Shown here: in pieces, positions 13,158-23,689 of the stretch
Layout: each line of letters begins with the position of its first letter
Position numbering within the stretch: position 1 is the stretch's first letter
From: Quillaja saponaria
Lineage: Eukaryota; Streptophyta; Magnoliopsida; Fabales; Quillajaceae
Direction: 5' to 3'
Assembly (NCBI GenBank): GCA_029379385.1
Contig: CM055611.1
Span: forward strand, 15,446,062 to 15,510,061
DNA: 64,000 nucleotides
The notes under the pieces: model-generated
Told to the model about the DNA's origin: nothing
The model's database searches: none
Seen by the model: only the letters and a program-made list of their open reading frames with translations
Position numbers and translations under genes: made by a program

Positions 13158-13409
13158 GGATTCCCTCTGGCCACATTGGGACCACAACATACACAGTGAA
13201 CTTTTCCACTGCTTCAATTTTAATAACAATTTTAAGTGAGAGTCCCTTTGGAATTAGATACAGTGCACCAATGTCCTCAAGCTTAATACCATCTGCATTC
13301 AGGCAAAGGAGCTGCCCAAGAAATACTGATTTTCAATATAGATAAATTTCTTTGCTCGTCATATAGCATTAATATAAGCATTCTGAATGCTTCGATCAAG
13401 GATATTATC
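13158..13409 (-). pseudogene. phospholipase D alpha fragment, inverted copy
   Basis: On the minus strand the sequence reads, from 13,409 down, DNILDRSIQNAYINAI, a stop, [16 protein letters not shown], then after a frame change [16 protein letters not shown] and [15 protein letters not shown]. These are conserved blocks of plant phospholipase D alpha lying before the second HKD motif. Intact PLD alpha cleaves phosphatidylcholine to phosphatidic acid and choline. This piece covers only about 85 codons, has at least one stop and one frameshift, and holds no HKD motif. It lies head to head with the longer copy at 13,425-14,136 and covers part of the same protein region. It is a dead fragment. Confidence 0.85.
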
Positions 13410-13424
13410 CTCAGATCTGAGCTG

Positions 13425-14136
13425 AGATAGGGAAAGCAAGGTGTAAGGATTTACTTGTATAGCTGAGGGAACTTGATATAAATATTACTTCTTCACCAGG
13501 AACATTCCCATATGGTCAAAAGAAATGGAATGTTCAGTTATTAAGATCAATTAATGGTGTGGGCAGCTTTTTGCTTCCTCAAGACACCTGAAGATGCAGC
13601 CAGAGCTGGGTTTTTAGTAAGAAGGATAATATCATTGATCGAAGCATTCAGGATGCTTATATTAATGCTACACGACGAGCAAAGAATTTCATCTATATTG
13701 AAAGTCAGTATTTCTTGGGCAGCTTTTTTTTTTTTTTGTATTACGTTTAGTATTAAGCCTGAGGACATTGGTGCATTGCATCTAATTCCAAAGGAACTTT
13801 CACTTAAAATTGTTAGTAAAATTGAAGGAGACGAAGTGTTTACTGTGTATGTTCTTGTCCCAATATGGCCGGAGAGGATCCTAGAAAGTGCATCAGTTCA
13901 GGCAATATTAGATTGGCAGAAAAGGACAATGGAGATGATGTACAAAGATTAACTACTAGGCACTCGGAGCCAAGGGTCTTGAGGAGGATCCTAGGAAACT
14001 ATTACTTTCTTTTTTCTTGGCAATTGTGAGGTGAAAAATATGGAGAATATGAACCTTCAGAAAAACCAGATGCAAATTCAGATTATAGCAGAGCCCAAGA
14101 AGCCCGACACTTCATGATATATGTTCATACCAAGAA
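13425..14136 (+). pseudogene. phospholipase D alpha, C-terminal-half fragment
   Basis: Reading with several frame changes, the order of PLD alpha blocks is LRELDIN and [11 protein letters not shown] (about 13,470-13,555), PEDAARAG (13,588-13,611), [30 protein letters not shown], then [47 protein letters not shown] (to 13,952), [22 protein letters not shown] and finally [15 protein letters not shown]. The last block is the beginning of the second HKD motif (H-x-K...D) and is cut right after HTK, so the catalytic Asp is absent. A T-run at 13,723-13,737 replaces a short part after YFLGS. Frameshifts and truncation make it non-functional. No matching sequence is present in block B. Confidence 0.9.
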
Positions 14137-14160
14137 ACGGTGTAATATCTATTTAGCAAT

Positions 14161-14177
14161 GTGATATCATAAATCTT
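14161..14177 (+). repeat. right direct repeat flanking the PLD-containing insertion
   Basis: 'gtgatatcataaatctt' pairs with 12,977-12,993. Just before it, 'ggtgtaatatctatt' (14,139-14,153) is an extra piece of the flank that normally lies further right (14,195-14,209). This suggests patchwork repair rather than a clean transposition. Confidence 0.6.
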
Positions 14178-14289
14178 GTGCTCTTCCTCGTGGCGGTATA
14201 ATATCTATTCAAGATGAAAATATAATGTCAAATTGTACTGTATAAAAAAAGAAAAAGAAAAAGAAGGATGATTTATCGTAGAATATAAA

Positions 14290-15427
14290 ATGGGTAATAC
14301 TACACACACATATATCTCACATGCCACACTATATTTTTATTCTTCACAAAACAATCTAAATCACCTATTACTATATTAATCTACTAATTAATTAATTAAA
14401 TATAGAGTAAACTTACTTACAATTAAAGATTGAATTTTTTTAAATTACCTTTATTTTGCTTTATCTTTTTACTTTTAATATTTTGTCTACCACCATAATT
14501 AATGTTTCTCATCATTTTCATTTTCTACTCCTACATATCTCTAATGATTTTTCATACAAATAAATTTAAAGTTAAGTATTATAATTGTCCAATTATAATA
14601 TTGTCTAAAACAAATTATAAGTGGATCCCCCAAAGTTAAATGTCTAGATCTATCACGGATAATCTGTCCTTAACTAAACTGGAGAGGTGAATTAGTCGAT
14701 TTGCACATAACTAGCCTAATCACTTTTTAATCGTAACAAAAAATTGTTGGCATGCTATTTAATGTTTTTAATGTTTTATTTTTAATTAAAATGCTACATC
14801 CCTTATTGAAAACATATTGAATTTTAAAAAATATATATATATCTAATTTTAATTTCTATATTTCTCTTTTTAAATTTCATAGTTTCTTGCATAATTATGA
14901 AAGAAGAAAAAAAAATTCTTCATTTCATAGTTTAAACAAGGAAGAATTTAGTTAAATTTTTTTAAGTTTTGAAAATTGATTTATTTACAACTTGATTGGA
15001 AGTTTACAAGAATATAATTTAGTGGATCAACATATATTCAATTGACTATTTCCTCTTTTTGATTTTTATTTTTTTCTTTGACAGGAAGTTCACAAGAATT
15101 TATCTCTAGGTTTACTGTTGATGAGGAAATAGTATGCAATATTATTATTGTTTTGAGACAACATTTTTTAAAGTTCATCTGACTAATGAAATTATTAATA
15201 CTAAAGTACTACTATATATAATTTCCTTAGCGACCAAAAAAATAATAATAATAAAGTACTAGTATATATAATTTATTATTCTAATTTAATATAAAAGTAT
15301 TAGGATGACCCAAATGGACCCTCGTAGTAACAATAATAACAACATTACATGCTTAAAACTCAAAAAGCATTTGGCTTTTGTTTTTGGTGTGTAATTTAAA
15401 TAAAATTAAAGTATTTAGAAAACTCAC
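14290..15427. other. AT-rich flank of the FKBP-like pseudogene, no other gene
   Basis: From about 14,630 this matches 49,140-49,790 of block B. It is the region downstream of, or an intron near the end of, the minus-strand FKBP-like locus. No further exon could be proven in either copy. Confidence 0.5.
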
Positions 15428-16049
15428 CTTGCATTGATGTTTATGATTATGACGAGTGACAATTCTTTTTATTCCCTCCCGTTTCATTCCATAAATCATG
15501 ATCATGTTCATCGTGAAGGCCTATTTTCAAAGGTCCTCTGCAGTCTTTCTAACCTTGTGGGACTTATTGTGGTACAGGGTGTACCTAACCAACACCTGTG
15601 AAGGATTGTTGATTAGTTAGTTATCATACCCAACAAAAATTTATTAATTAGAAATTATATAGCCCAAGATTCTATGGATCTTCCAATCAATCAAAGTTAA
15701 TTATATATAGTCACCTGGACTTATATTAGGTGGAAATTATACATCTAGAGAATTTGAGTAGATAGTCATGTATAAATTTGATCCTCAAATATTATTGTTT
15801 TGATCTAACGGTTAGATATTGTCCAAATCCATTTACACATTTCGATTCATCGTCTTTTTAATTAGGTAAATAGTTAATTAAAATTATTTTATATACTTAA
15901 TATGTTATATCAATCACCAATTTTAGAGAGAACCAAAGAGACCCACCTCATCTCCTTTTTCTGCACACTGATCACCAATACCATCTATAATGTCCAGGTA
16001 CATAATATATTACCCGTTTCTGTCCCTTCCTTCCATATTATTTTATTTC
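15428..16049 (-). pseudogene. FKBP-type peptidyl-prolyl isomerase-like pseudogene (block A copy)
   Basis: Counterpart of the better-preserved minus-strand locus at 50,022-51,883. The first visible exon (16,049 to 15,947) still gives GNKIIWKEGTE and, after a one-base insertion, DGIGDQCAEKGDE. The next exon begins after a good acceptor at 15,596-15,597 and reads VRYTLYHNKSHK, then meets stop codons. The following intron and the start of the next exon are deleted, so that exon remnant (YGMKREG..., ending at a donor beside 15,428) is fused to it. The transit-peptide exons are missing and replaced by C- and G-runs. The frameshift, stops and deletion make this copy non-functional. Confidence 0.7.
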
Positions 16050-16087
16050 CTGCAAAGAAGTGATAATTATATAATGATACACCACCG

Positions 16088-16125
16088 CCCCCCCCCCCAC
16101 CCCCCCCCCCCCCCCCCCCCCCCCC
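16088..16125. repeat. poly-C run
   Basis: 38 positions, all C except one A at 16,099. It sits where block B has ordinary leader-coding sequence of the FKBP-like gene (about 50,740-50,780). It is followed by an A-rich stretch and an (ACT)n run at 16,150-16,171. Such C-runs are rare in AT-rich plant DNA, and an assembly or polymerase artefact is possible. Confidence 0.9.
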
Positions 16126-16149
16126 AAAAAAACAGAAAAAAAAAAAAAA

Positions 16150-16171
16150 CTACTACTACTACTACTACTAC
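16150..16171. repeat. (ACT)n microsatellite
   Basis: Seven or so ACT triplets between the A-rich tract after the C-run and 'acactaccactattg'. It is absent from the matching position in block B. Confidence 0.85.
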
Positions 16172-16671
16172 ACTACCACTATTGTAAACACATTTGTAGC
16201 ACTAGAGGTGATTAAAATCTCTTTTTCATTAGGATCGTATTTGTTTTATAATTTCAGATTGGAATTATGTGAGTTGGTATGGGACTAGTTCATAATTTAG
16301 ATTCCGGTGCTATCTTAACACTGATTCAATTTATTAACATTTTGATAGGTATATCTTAGTTAAAATAACATGTGTCTCTATTTTGTATGTAATACATAGC
16401 TTCCAAAAAAAAAAAAAGGTGTCTAGCTCGACTTTGTCTGTAATACATACCTTAAAATGCAGGGAAGGTTGTGACGACCTCTGTTAGATAAAACAAACAG
16501 AAAACATAAATTATACAAATACAAATACAAAATTCGTAATTTATTAATGTAAGAATATTTTAATTTAATCAAAATCATTCAAAACTTGTTGAGTCACAAT
16601 GACATTTACCATGAGTAAGACTTGTAACATAGTATCGTTGAAGCAATTTATGTGCTCTGGCCATAAAACTA

Positions 16672-16696
16672 GGGGGGGGGGGGGGGGGGGGGGGGG
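16672..16696. repeat. poly-G run
   Basis: 25 consecutive G. It marks exactly the place where block A lacks about 730 bp that block B holds between 51,215 and 51,945, including the likely first FKBP exons. 'ggccataaaact' lies just left in both blocks, and 'acttaaata(g/a)aat' follows in both. Confidence 0.9.
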
Positions 16697-16852
16697 TGGT
16701 TTAGGTGAAGGAGAGATCACTTAAATAGAATGGTTTGTCTGGTTGGATTTGGTAGTCAAGGGACTCAAGTCATCCGTTCATATTCATTAGTCCACTTACA
16801 TCTAGAGAAGATAATAATTTGATCTAATAAAATTTTCATCTAGAGATCACTT

Positions 16853-17082
16853 AATTATGGTTGATGTTAGATGCACATGACATTTTTTTAAAGTACTTAT
16901 AATGTGTTTTCACAATTGTAGATCATAGTAAATTTGAATTCAAAATTTTACTAAAAGCTAATAAACTATCAAGTTTAATTGTTTATACAATAGATTTCTA
17001 TATGCAACATTAAATTATAAATAAAATTCATATTATAAGTACTTTAAAAAAATGTCATGTGCATCTAACATCAACCATAATT
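16853..17082. repeat. perfect 51-bp inverted repeat with 128-bp spacer
   Basis: The left arm 16,853-16,903 and right arm 17,032-17,082 are exact reverse complements over 51 bases. Each contains 'atgttagatgcacatgaca' or its complement. Block B (about 52,720-52,775) and a further relative (56,230-56,300) carry only the right-arm sequence, diverged. The left arm is therefore a recent inverted duplication of the right arm. Transcribed or single-stranded, the piece would fold into a long hairpin. No transposon ends were recognised. Confidence 0.9.
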
Positions 17083-17756
17083 CTTTATTTTATTTGAATA
17101 GATTCATGTGTTATGATTTATTTATTGAATAATGATCGTGTATTGATTTTATACACTAAGAATAAATTTAAAAATTATTATAGCAACTTAACAAATATGG
17201 ATTGAAGAATTAAGCTTTATTGAAATTACACTCCTGTAAAAAAGAAAATTATTGTGACCATAATTGTGTTTTGTTTGTATGGGTATCATTTGTAGATAAT
17301 GAGCAATTAGTCACGTGAAAAGACTCACTTACTAAATAATTAGTAAAAAATCATGGACAGAAGGCATCGTCACTATACATCGCTATTTAATTTCTTGATT
17401 GAACGCAAAAAAAAAAAAAAATTGAAAAATAGTGAAATGAAAAAGACAAGGTTGAGCTAACTCGTGAACAATTCTTAAGTAATTAGTTAAAAGTTCATAT
17501 TTAATTTAACTCTAAAAAATGAGCCGATGTTAAAGTTTATTAGGAGTCGAGTTTAATTTTTCTAAAACTATGCTCATTTAATATTATTGATATTTTTTTA
17601 TATAAATTAATAAAGAACATATTTATTTATATACAAAAACTAATATAATTTGTAACATGTTTTGATGCTAAAAAGTGGCTCTAATAGGTTATGTGTTCAA
17701 TTTTTCTTGACTAGTCAATCTGAACTTTGTCAAAATTTAGTTCGTTGCTACCCTTG
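17083..17756. repeat. repeat DNA shared with 52,780-53,460 and 56,300-56,950
   Basis: Landmarks are 'ccataattgtgttttgttt', 'aattagtaaaaaa', 'tttgtaacatgttttgatg' and, at the right end, 'gttgctacccttgaa'. The part from 17,440 belongs to the 'gagccgag' class of probable hAT-derived repeats. No coding content was found. Confidence 0.5.
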
Positions 17757-18438
17757 AAATGCAGGATTTAAATTTTTGATTATGTACTCTATTCAATATC
17801 TTAAAAAATTAATGAAATATTTAAGAAATTAAAAAAAAATTAAAAGACTAATACAGTTTTTAGACTCACATAATTATTTATCTTGTCTTATTATTTATAA
17901 ATTGTATCAGTGATATTAGTGAATTATCTATCTATACTATTCTAAAAGCTAAAACAATATTATGTGCCCTCTAACTTTAACTATTTTCTAACTATTAAGT
18001 TTCCTACAATATCTTATATTTATAATTTATTGCTCTTTTAAGTTGCATGGTATTTTTGTCAATTTAAAATATTTGTAAAAAGAAAAATAATTTTAAAAAA
18101 TCACTTCCACTAACTTTTTTTTTTTAATCTAGGTTTTAGTTTTCATCTAAAAATATTAAAAATTTGAATCTATCCACAACAAATTAAAAGATTTTAAAAA
18201 TTAACTAACTAGAAGCTCATTTATTCACAATAATTTCTTTAAATATTTTCTCTCTAATTAAAACAACTGATATAAAATTACCTTAAAAATATATAAAAGC
18301 ATCTGAACAAGCACATAAGTGCGTGTGAAGAAATTAATATTGTAATATTGTTGAATTGAGTTAGAATCTTTTATTTAATTAATTAATTAATAAACTTTCA
18401 CAAGTTGACATGGATATCTTCGATATTTGATCTATCAA
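17757..18438. other. AT-rich repeat DNA, no gene seen
   Basis: Shares patches with 53,500-53,720 and 57,000-57,130. No open frame of note and no RNA gene. Confidence 0.5.
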
Positions 18439-18791
18439 GGCTTGGTTTGGTAATACTTTTTAGGAGGGTACTTATGCTTATGAAGAGCATAAGTCAATTT
18501 TTTTTATGTTTGGTAAAAAAAAAAAAATTGGGTTCTAGGCTTTCAAAAGCCAAAAGTGTTTTTAAAAATTAGCTTATGCTCTCAAAAATTTAAATACTAA
18601 TATAACCTCAATTTCTAATAAAAAAAACCACAATATTACTAAAAGAAATTTAATTTTATAGTTTTTACTTATTGAGAATAGATTTTATATTATTTTACCA
18701 AACATTACTACTATGACTTTTTTAAAATAGCTCTAAGTAAGTCAAAAGAGCACAACACCTCTCAAAAAATAATAATATATCAAACCAAGCC
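18439..18791. mobile_element. MITE-like element, 353 bp, with 3-bp target duplication
   Basis: The ends are inverted repeats: 'ggcttggtttggta' at the left and the reverse complement of 'tatcaaaccaagcc' at the right. 'caa' flanks it on both sides (18,436-18,438 and 18,792-18,794). Two relatives of the host sequence lack it ('tatcaaatcatacc' near 53,705 and 'tatcaaatcagatgc' near 57,138), which shows this is an insertion. A related, worn copy lies at 62,612-62,948. The end sequence recalls PIF/Harbinger- or hAT-type MITEs, but 'caa' is not the usual TWA target of Harbinger, so the superfamily is left open. It has no coding capacity. Confidence 0.75.
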
Positions 18792-18889
18792 CAAGTCAAA
18801 TACATGGTCTGATATGATAAAAAATAATAATAATAAGTGTTACACAATTTGTAAAAATATTGAATTTAAATCAAATAATGATTTATTAA

Positions 18890-20300
18890 GTTTCTATCCA
18901 CATTAATTTTTAACTAAAAAATTTATTAGAATATTTCTGAACTTCAACTGCTGTTCTTAAGATAATCAAATGAACCAGTAAGTTTAATTATTTAAACAAT
19001 AGCTTTCTACAGCCCTGAATTATGAACTTGCTGACTCAGTTAGATTGTGTTGTAAAGTCAAAAAGTTATTTTTGGAAGGTTTGAACTCCAACACTGTGTG
19101 GAAGTACATCTTCCAGCATACATAAACAATTGAAAAAATGGACTTCAACGTGTAACATGCAATATAGATTAGATTGTATTGTCTATTCAAGATCTTAAAT
19201 AATTGTCGGGATATTTGGGAAATAAAGAAAGATTTTCAATTTTATTAAATGTAGTTGGTCCTTTTTTATAAATTAATAAATTTTCATTGATGTGGATATA
19301 TTTTATGGTATATATGTTACCACTCATGAATCATATTTAAAAAATTAATTATTTTATAACATATATGTCATTTTCAAGAATATATTAACGATAATATAAT
19401 ATACATCTCTTCAAATCTAAAAAAAGAAAAAAAATTATTTATTTTTTTAGAGTTAATATTATGGTCATGCAAGATGACAAAATTAAAAATTTATTATTAC
19501 CTTTAATAAAGTTTCATATTGAGCGGGAAAATATTCACCTTCATATAAATTTACTCTCTAGATATACTTGGAAAAATCATTAACAACTAGTTAATTTGTT
19601 TTGATTTCAATATTGTTTAATTTTTTAATTATCATATTTTTGAATTTTAATTATAAATTTCAGTTTCTATAAAAAACAATAAATCATGAACTGTTCATAA
19701 AAAATATTGATGATCGAAGATGATGTATATTTTATTTAAATTATTACCCCTCTCAAAATAAATAAATAAATAAAAGACTAAATTATTATTTTGATTCCTT
19801 AAAAAATGTTAAGATTATTTATTTTATTCCTAAATGATTAATTTTGTAATCAAATTTCTAGAAGATTTTAAAAATTATTAGTTTTGTCTCTTAATGTTCA
19901 ATTTGTCAAATAAATCCCAGAAAAATTGTAGGATTATAAATTTTATACCTGAATATTCAATCTTATCAATCAAATTCTTAAAGATTGAATAACAAAAATT
20001 CTCAAGGTATTATGGAATTATTATTTTTATTAACCGAAATCCCTAATCTCCAAATATATTCATCCTAGCATTAAAAACAAAAATATTATCTTAAAATAAT
20101 TTTGGATGAACTTAGAAATTAAATATTTAACATTCATTTAGGGTCTGTTTGATGGGATAAATTGAAATTGGATTAAAAATTAAAAATTAAAAATTAAACT
20201 GTTTAATTTTAATTTATTTATTTTGTGCATATTTTAGAATCAAAACTAAATTACGTTGGTCATCGTCAATTATCATCGAAATAACCAAAAATAATCACAA
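18890..20300. repeat. repeat family R, block A copy
   Basis: Matches 57,240-58,400 and the tandem copies at 57,848-59,841, and more weakly 61,316-62,330. Landmarks are 'cttcaacgtgtaacatgca', 'cgggatattt', 'caaatttctagaagatttt', 'caaataaatcccagaaaa', 'ttggatga' and 'catttagggt(c/t)'. No open frame is conserved between copies, so it is treated as non-coding repeat DNA. Confidence 0.65.
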
Positions 20301-20309
20301 TCTGGTAAT

Positions 20310-20760
20310 CTGTCATAAAAAAAGACAAATTAGTGTTTTGAAGATAAGTCTGGAAACACAAACTTATCAACGAAAGGCCTTTCTAGTGAGACTGCCCCAC
20401 CAGGTCGGGAGAATTCAACTAAACACGTGGCGACTCCTAAGAATGGGAAATTAAATTGCATTTGTCTCTTGTGCTAGACTAGACTAGTGGATTGGAGTCT
20501 CGATACATCTACATTATATTAAATTTCACCTTGCCAACTTGGTTGAGATTTACCACTTTAAATTACTTTTATTCTTAATTAGAATTTTTTTTAAAAATAA
20601 ATAAATAAATAAATCACTAAAAAGCCACTGTTACTTACTCTGGCTTCTCCCTTAAACATTTTTAAATATTTACCTCACAACTTATTATTATTCATCAAGT
20701 TAACAATAAATATTTCATATTTTTCTAATGATAAATTCGATTAAAAAAATGAAATGTAGT
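20310..20760. repeat. repeat segment with 'cacgtggc' core, shared with four sites
   Basis: 'gacaaattagtgttttga', 'aagtctggaaa', 'cacgtggc', 'gagaaattaaattgc(a/c)tttg' and 'gactagactagtg' recur at 54,085-54,270, 58,785-58,890, 59,930-60,010 and 62,570-63,150. The cacgtg hexamers look like G-boxes, but they are carried by the repeat and give no evidence of regulating a gene. Confidence 0.55.
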
Positions 20761-21305
20761 ATAAGTGTAAGAATAATCAGTCCATTAGGAGCTCTTTTTA
20801 TATTAAATAAAATATAAGAGTTTTTTTATATAACTGATTGTACATAAAAATTGTTAAGTATTTTATTTTTATTTGGTCCTAAGATAAATAAATTAGTTGG
20901 TAAGTGAGAAATAACTCTGTAGTTTTGAAAGACAAAATAAAAAATTATTGTTCCATGGAAGAAGAAAGTGTCTAATCATACTTTATTTAGTTCTACTTAT
21001 CAAGAAATAAATGAATTGACACTTGAGTAGGATGTGATAGTTATTAAAGTTGGTTATTATTTATTTATTTAGTTGTAGTTAATAAAAAATTTAATTGGAT
21101 ATATATTTTCACATAGGAAACTCTATTTTACAATAGTATAGATAAAAGATAGATAGACACTTGAATTGTAATGAATTCTTCATATATATATATATATATA
21201 TTTATACACATTGAACTGAATTTTGATCATATATTTTTTCTTGCGCACGATATTTGTGTAACTAGTGTGCCCATATCTATAGGGTCACACCTTATTATTA
21301 CTCAC

Positions 21306-21323
21306 TACTCATTCTTTGTTACT
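21306..21323 (+). repeat. target site duplication of LINE, left copy
   Basis: 'tactcattctttgttact' pairs with 'tactcgttctttgttatt' at 21,982-21,999 (16 of 18 identical). Confidence 0.7.
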
Positions 21324-21981
21324 AGGAGGTTCAACTAAAATAATTTTGGATAGTTAAGCAATCTCTAAAAATAATGTGTTTAAGTATTCAGGTTCATTTG
21401 TACAAAAAGATGGCGAAATTGAGCATGATGTGAATCATAGGATCAAGCCAGGGTGTGAAGTGACAAAGTGTTTCTAGAGTTTTATGTGATCCTAAAATCT
21501 GGAATAGATTGAAAAAAAAAATTTATAAGATGACAGTAAGACTAATTATGTTGTATGGCTTTGAATATTTGGCAGCTAAGAAACAACACTCACATAAGAT
21601 GGGAGTAATCGAAATGCAAATGTTGAGATGAATGATTGGACATATAAGAAAGGATAGAATACAAAATGAGGAGATCCATAGAAAGGTGAAGATAGCACCT
21701 ATTGAAGAGAAAAATGAGGAAAATCACTTATGTTGGTTTGGACATATCCAACGTCAGCCCATGGACACTATAGTTAAGAAAGGTGACTTAGTATAGGTGA
21801 AAGATGTTAGACATGATAGAAGAAAACCAAAACTTACATGGGGGACAATCATTGAAAAAGATATGACTGGTTTAGGCATTACCGAAAATGATTCATTGGA
21901 TCGATGCGAATAGAGAAAAATGATTCATATAATTGACACCAACTAGTTTGGAATTTAAGACTTAATTGATTTGAAATTGAG
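21324..21981 (+). mobile_element. 5'-truncated LINE (L1-type) carrying the 3' end of ORF2
   Basis: Translation with a few stops and frame changes gives FKYSGSFVQKDGEIEHDVN, HRIKPG, MLYGFEYLAAKKQHSHKM, EMQMLR, RKDRIQNEEIHRKVK, APIEE, WFGHIQRQPMD, KPKLTWG, EKDMTGLGITE and, near the end, a block matching the usual 'ADPTSWD' region. This is the part behind the reverse transcriptase core in plant L1-type LINE ORF2. The 3' end ('tttggaatttaagactta') resembles common LINE tails, here followed by a degenerate 'ttgatttgaaattgag' tail. An 18-bp target duplication flanks the copy. The 5' truncation and in-frame stops mean it is dead. Block B has no such insertion. Confidence 0.9.
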
Positions 21982-21999
21982 TACTCGTTCTTTGTTATT

Positions 22000-22407
22000 G
22001 AAATTAGAAAATGTATGAAATTTAATTTATTTAAATCAATTTAGTATATTGTATTTAGAACAAATAGGTTAGTGTAAACTTTAGTTAAAATTCTTTTAAA
22101 ATTTACAATTTCTCCTGTTATCTATTTCACACCAAATATATTGAAGTTTCATCTTGTAAAACAGTATGCGTACCACTTAAAATTATAATATCCTTAATTA
22201 GTATTTTTTTTTTTTATAAATATTATTTTGTAAATAAATTGATAAAAAACCACAAATACTTTCATCTTCTCGTTTAATCTGTTTCAAATATCATCCTTTC
22301 AACTTAATATTATTTATATATTCAATTAATAAATATTTTGATTTTTGTATATATCTTTATTTTTCATTATATGCAAAATGTTTATTTAATAATTTTGTTA
22401 TTTTATA
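22000..22407. other. AT-rich repeat DNA, no gene seen
   Basis: The right part (22,240-22,380) weakly resembles repeat unit Q. No coding content. Confidence 0.4.
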
Positions 22408-22465
22408 CAACAACAATAAACAGTAAGCTACAAATCTGGAGTCGGCTAAGATAGATTTAACGAAG
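22408..22465 (-). mobile_element. probable LINE 3'-tail remnant
   Basis: 'caacaacaataaacagtaag' followed by 'ggagtcggctaag' looks like the reverse complement of the common plant LINE/SINE tail ('...ggggtcggcta...' plus (caa)n). It is too short to delimit further. Confidence 0.4.
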
Positions 22466-22702
22466 GGGCCTACAAAGAAAAGCCCAACTAGGTCAGGCTG
22501 GATGGTTGCTTTCCAAAATGAGCTGGAGTCTTAGATAGTGGACTGTAACATCCAAAAAAGTCCTCGAAAATTATATGAAGGAAGTCGAAAAACACGTGGT
22601 GATCTCACCAAATATGAACTTACAATTGTTTTTCAGATTTGAGAGATACCCTATATTGCCATGTGCTGAAAAGAAGCCAACATCTATTATTGGACCAAAA
22701 TG

Positions 22703-23674
22703 ATAGAGTGACTCACTACGTGATTCTTTTAATAAACTAATAAATGATAGCCATGTGATTAAGTAAGATATGTCAATAATACATTAAGTTAACCTAATTC
22801 TAAAATTAACTTGCCCAAATGATTCATCCAACTTTACGCTCTCCATTCTCTTTCTCACTCCAAGCCACCGTCTCTCTCTAAAACTCTATCACCTACATAA
22901 TTCTCTCCTTTGCCATTTGTCCCTTCATCCCGAAACCTTTCGTTATGGCCATATGATTTTTGGTCAGAGTATGTGTTTTTGATGGTAAGGTTTTGAAATA
23001 GAACCAAGAAATTAGATTAGATATGGTTGAAACGGATTATAAGAACCAGTCAGCTTGCGCTCAATCTGATTTCTTTGAATTTATTTATCTTATAAAGGAT
23101 CCTATATATGGACGTGCCTAAATTATTCAACTAATGGACACAAAATCACATACAAACCTTTTTCTGTCTTTTTTTTTTTTTTTTTGATATTCACTGATAT
23201 AAGTGGTTAAATTACAAATTCAAGGAAAAACATATTACATCTTACAAGCCACTGTGTTCTCCTTCGCATTTATTTAAGGAAGGCCTATCTTCAAGCTGGG
23301 CGATATACCAAATTGTGAGATTCTCATGCAATAGAGGATTGCGTAAAACCGGAACTACAGGGGACAGAGATGGCTGAGGAGACAGGGAGGCCGGCAACCG
23401 AGTGAAAAGTGGTAGGTGTCACTTGAAAGAGTTCTGGGTGGAGAGACAGAAAGACAGTGGAAGGATGGAGTTTTAGAGAGAGACGGTGGCTGGCAAAATG
23501 GAAAGAGAAAAGGGCTGGTTGGGGTAGGGTTGGGTTAACTTATTATTTGATTGTATTACTCACCTGACTTAATCACATATCATCTATTTATTGGTTTATT
23601 ACAAGAATGATGTGGTGGAGTCACTTTATGTAATTTTTTAATAAATTTATTGTAAGAATGACATAATAGAGTGA
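22703..23674. mobile_element. MULE-like element with long imperfect terminal inverted repeats
   Basis: The left arm (about 22,707-22,885) and the reverse complement of 23,455-23,640 share 'gtgactc', 'attctt(t/g)taataaac(t/c)aat', 'atgtgattaagt', 'taagttaacc' and 'ccaccgtctctctctaaaac'. That is near 180 bp of inverted repeat. 'atagagtga' occurs at 22,703-22,711 and 23,666-23,674, as expected for a 9-bp Mutator-type target duplication. The exact right end is ambiguous, because a second candidate lies near 23,630. Block B at about 63,225-63,285 has the same flanks without the element. The middle (22,900-23,440) has no transposase frame, so this is a non-autonomous element. Confidence 0.65.
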
Positions 23675-23689
23675 CTCTATATAACTTTT

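Noticed and set aside
13139..13345. Plus-strand frame at 13,139-13,345 as a separate gene
   Set aside because: It is the antisense of the inverted phospholipase D fragment.
15990..16187. Pro/Thr-rich 65-codon frame
   Set aside because: Encoded by the C-run and (ACT)n tract, antisense to the FKBP-like pseudogene.
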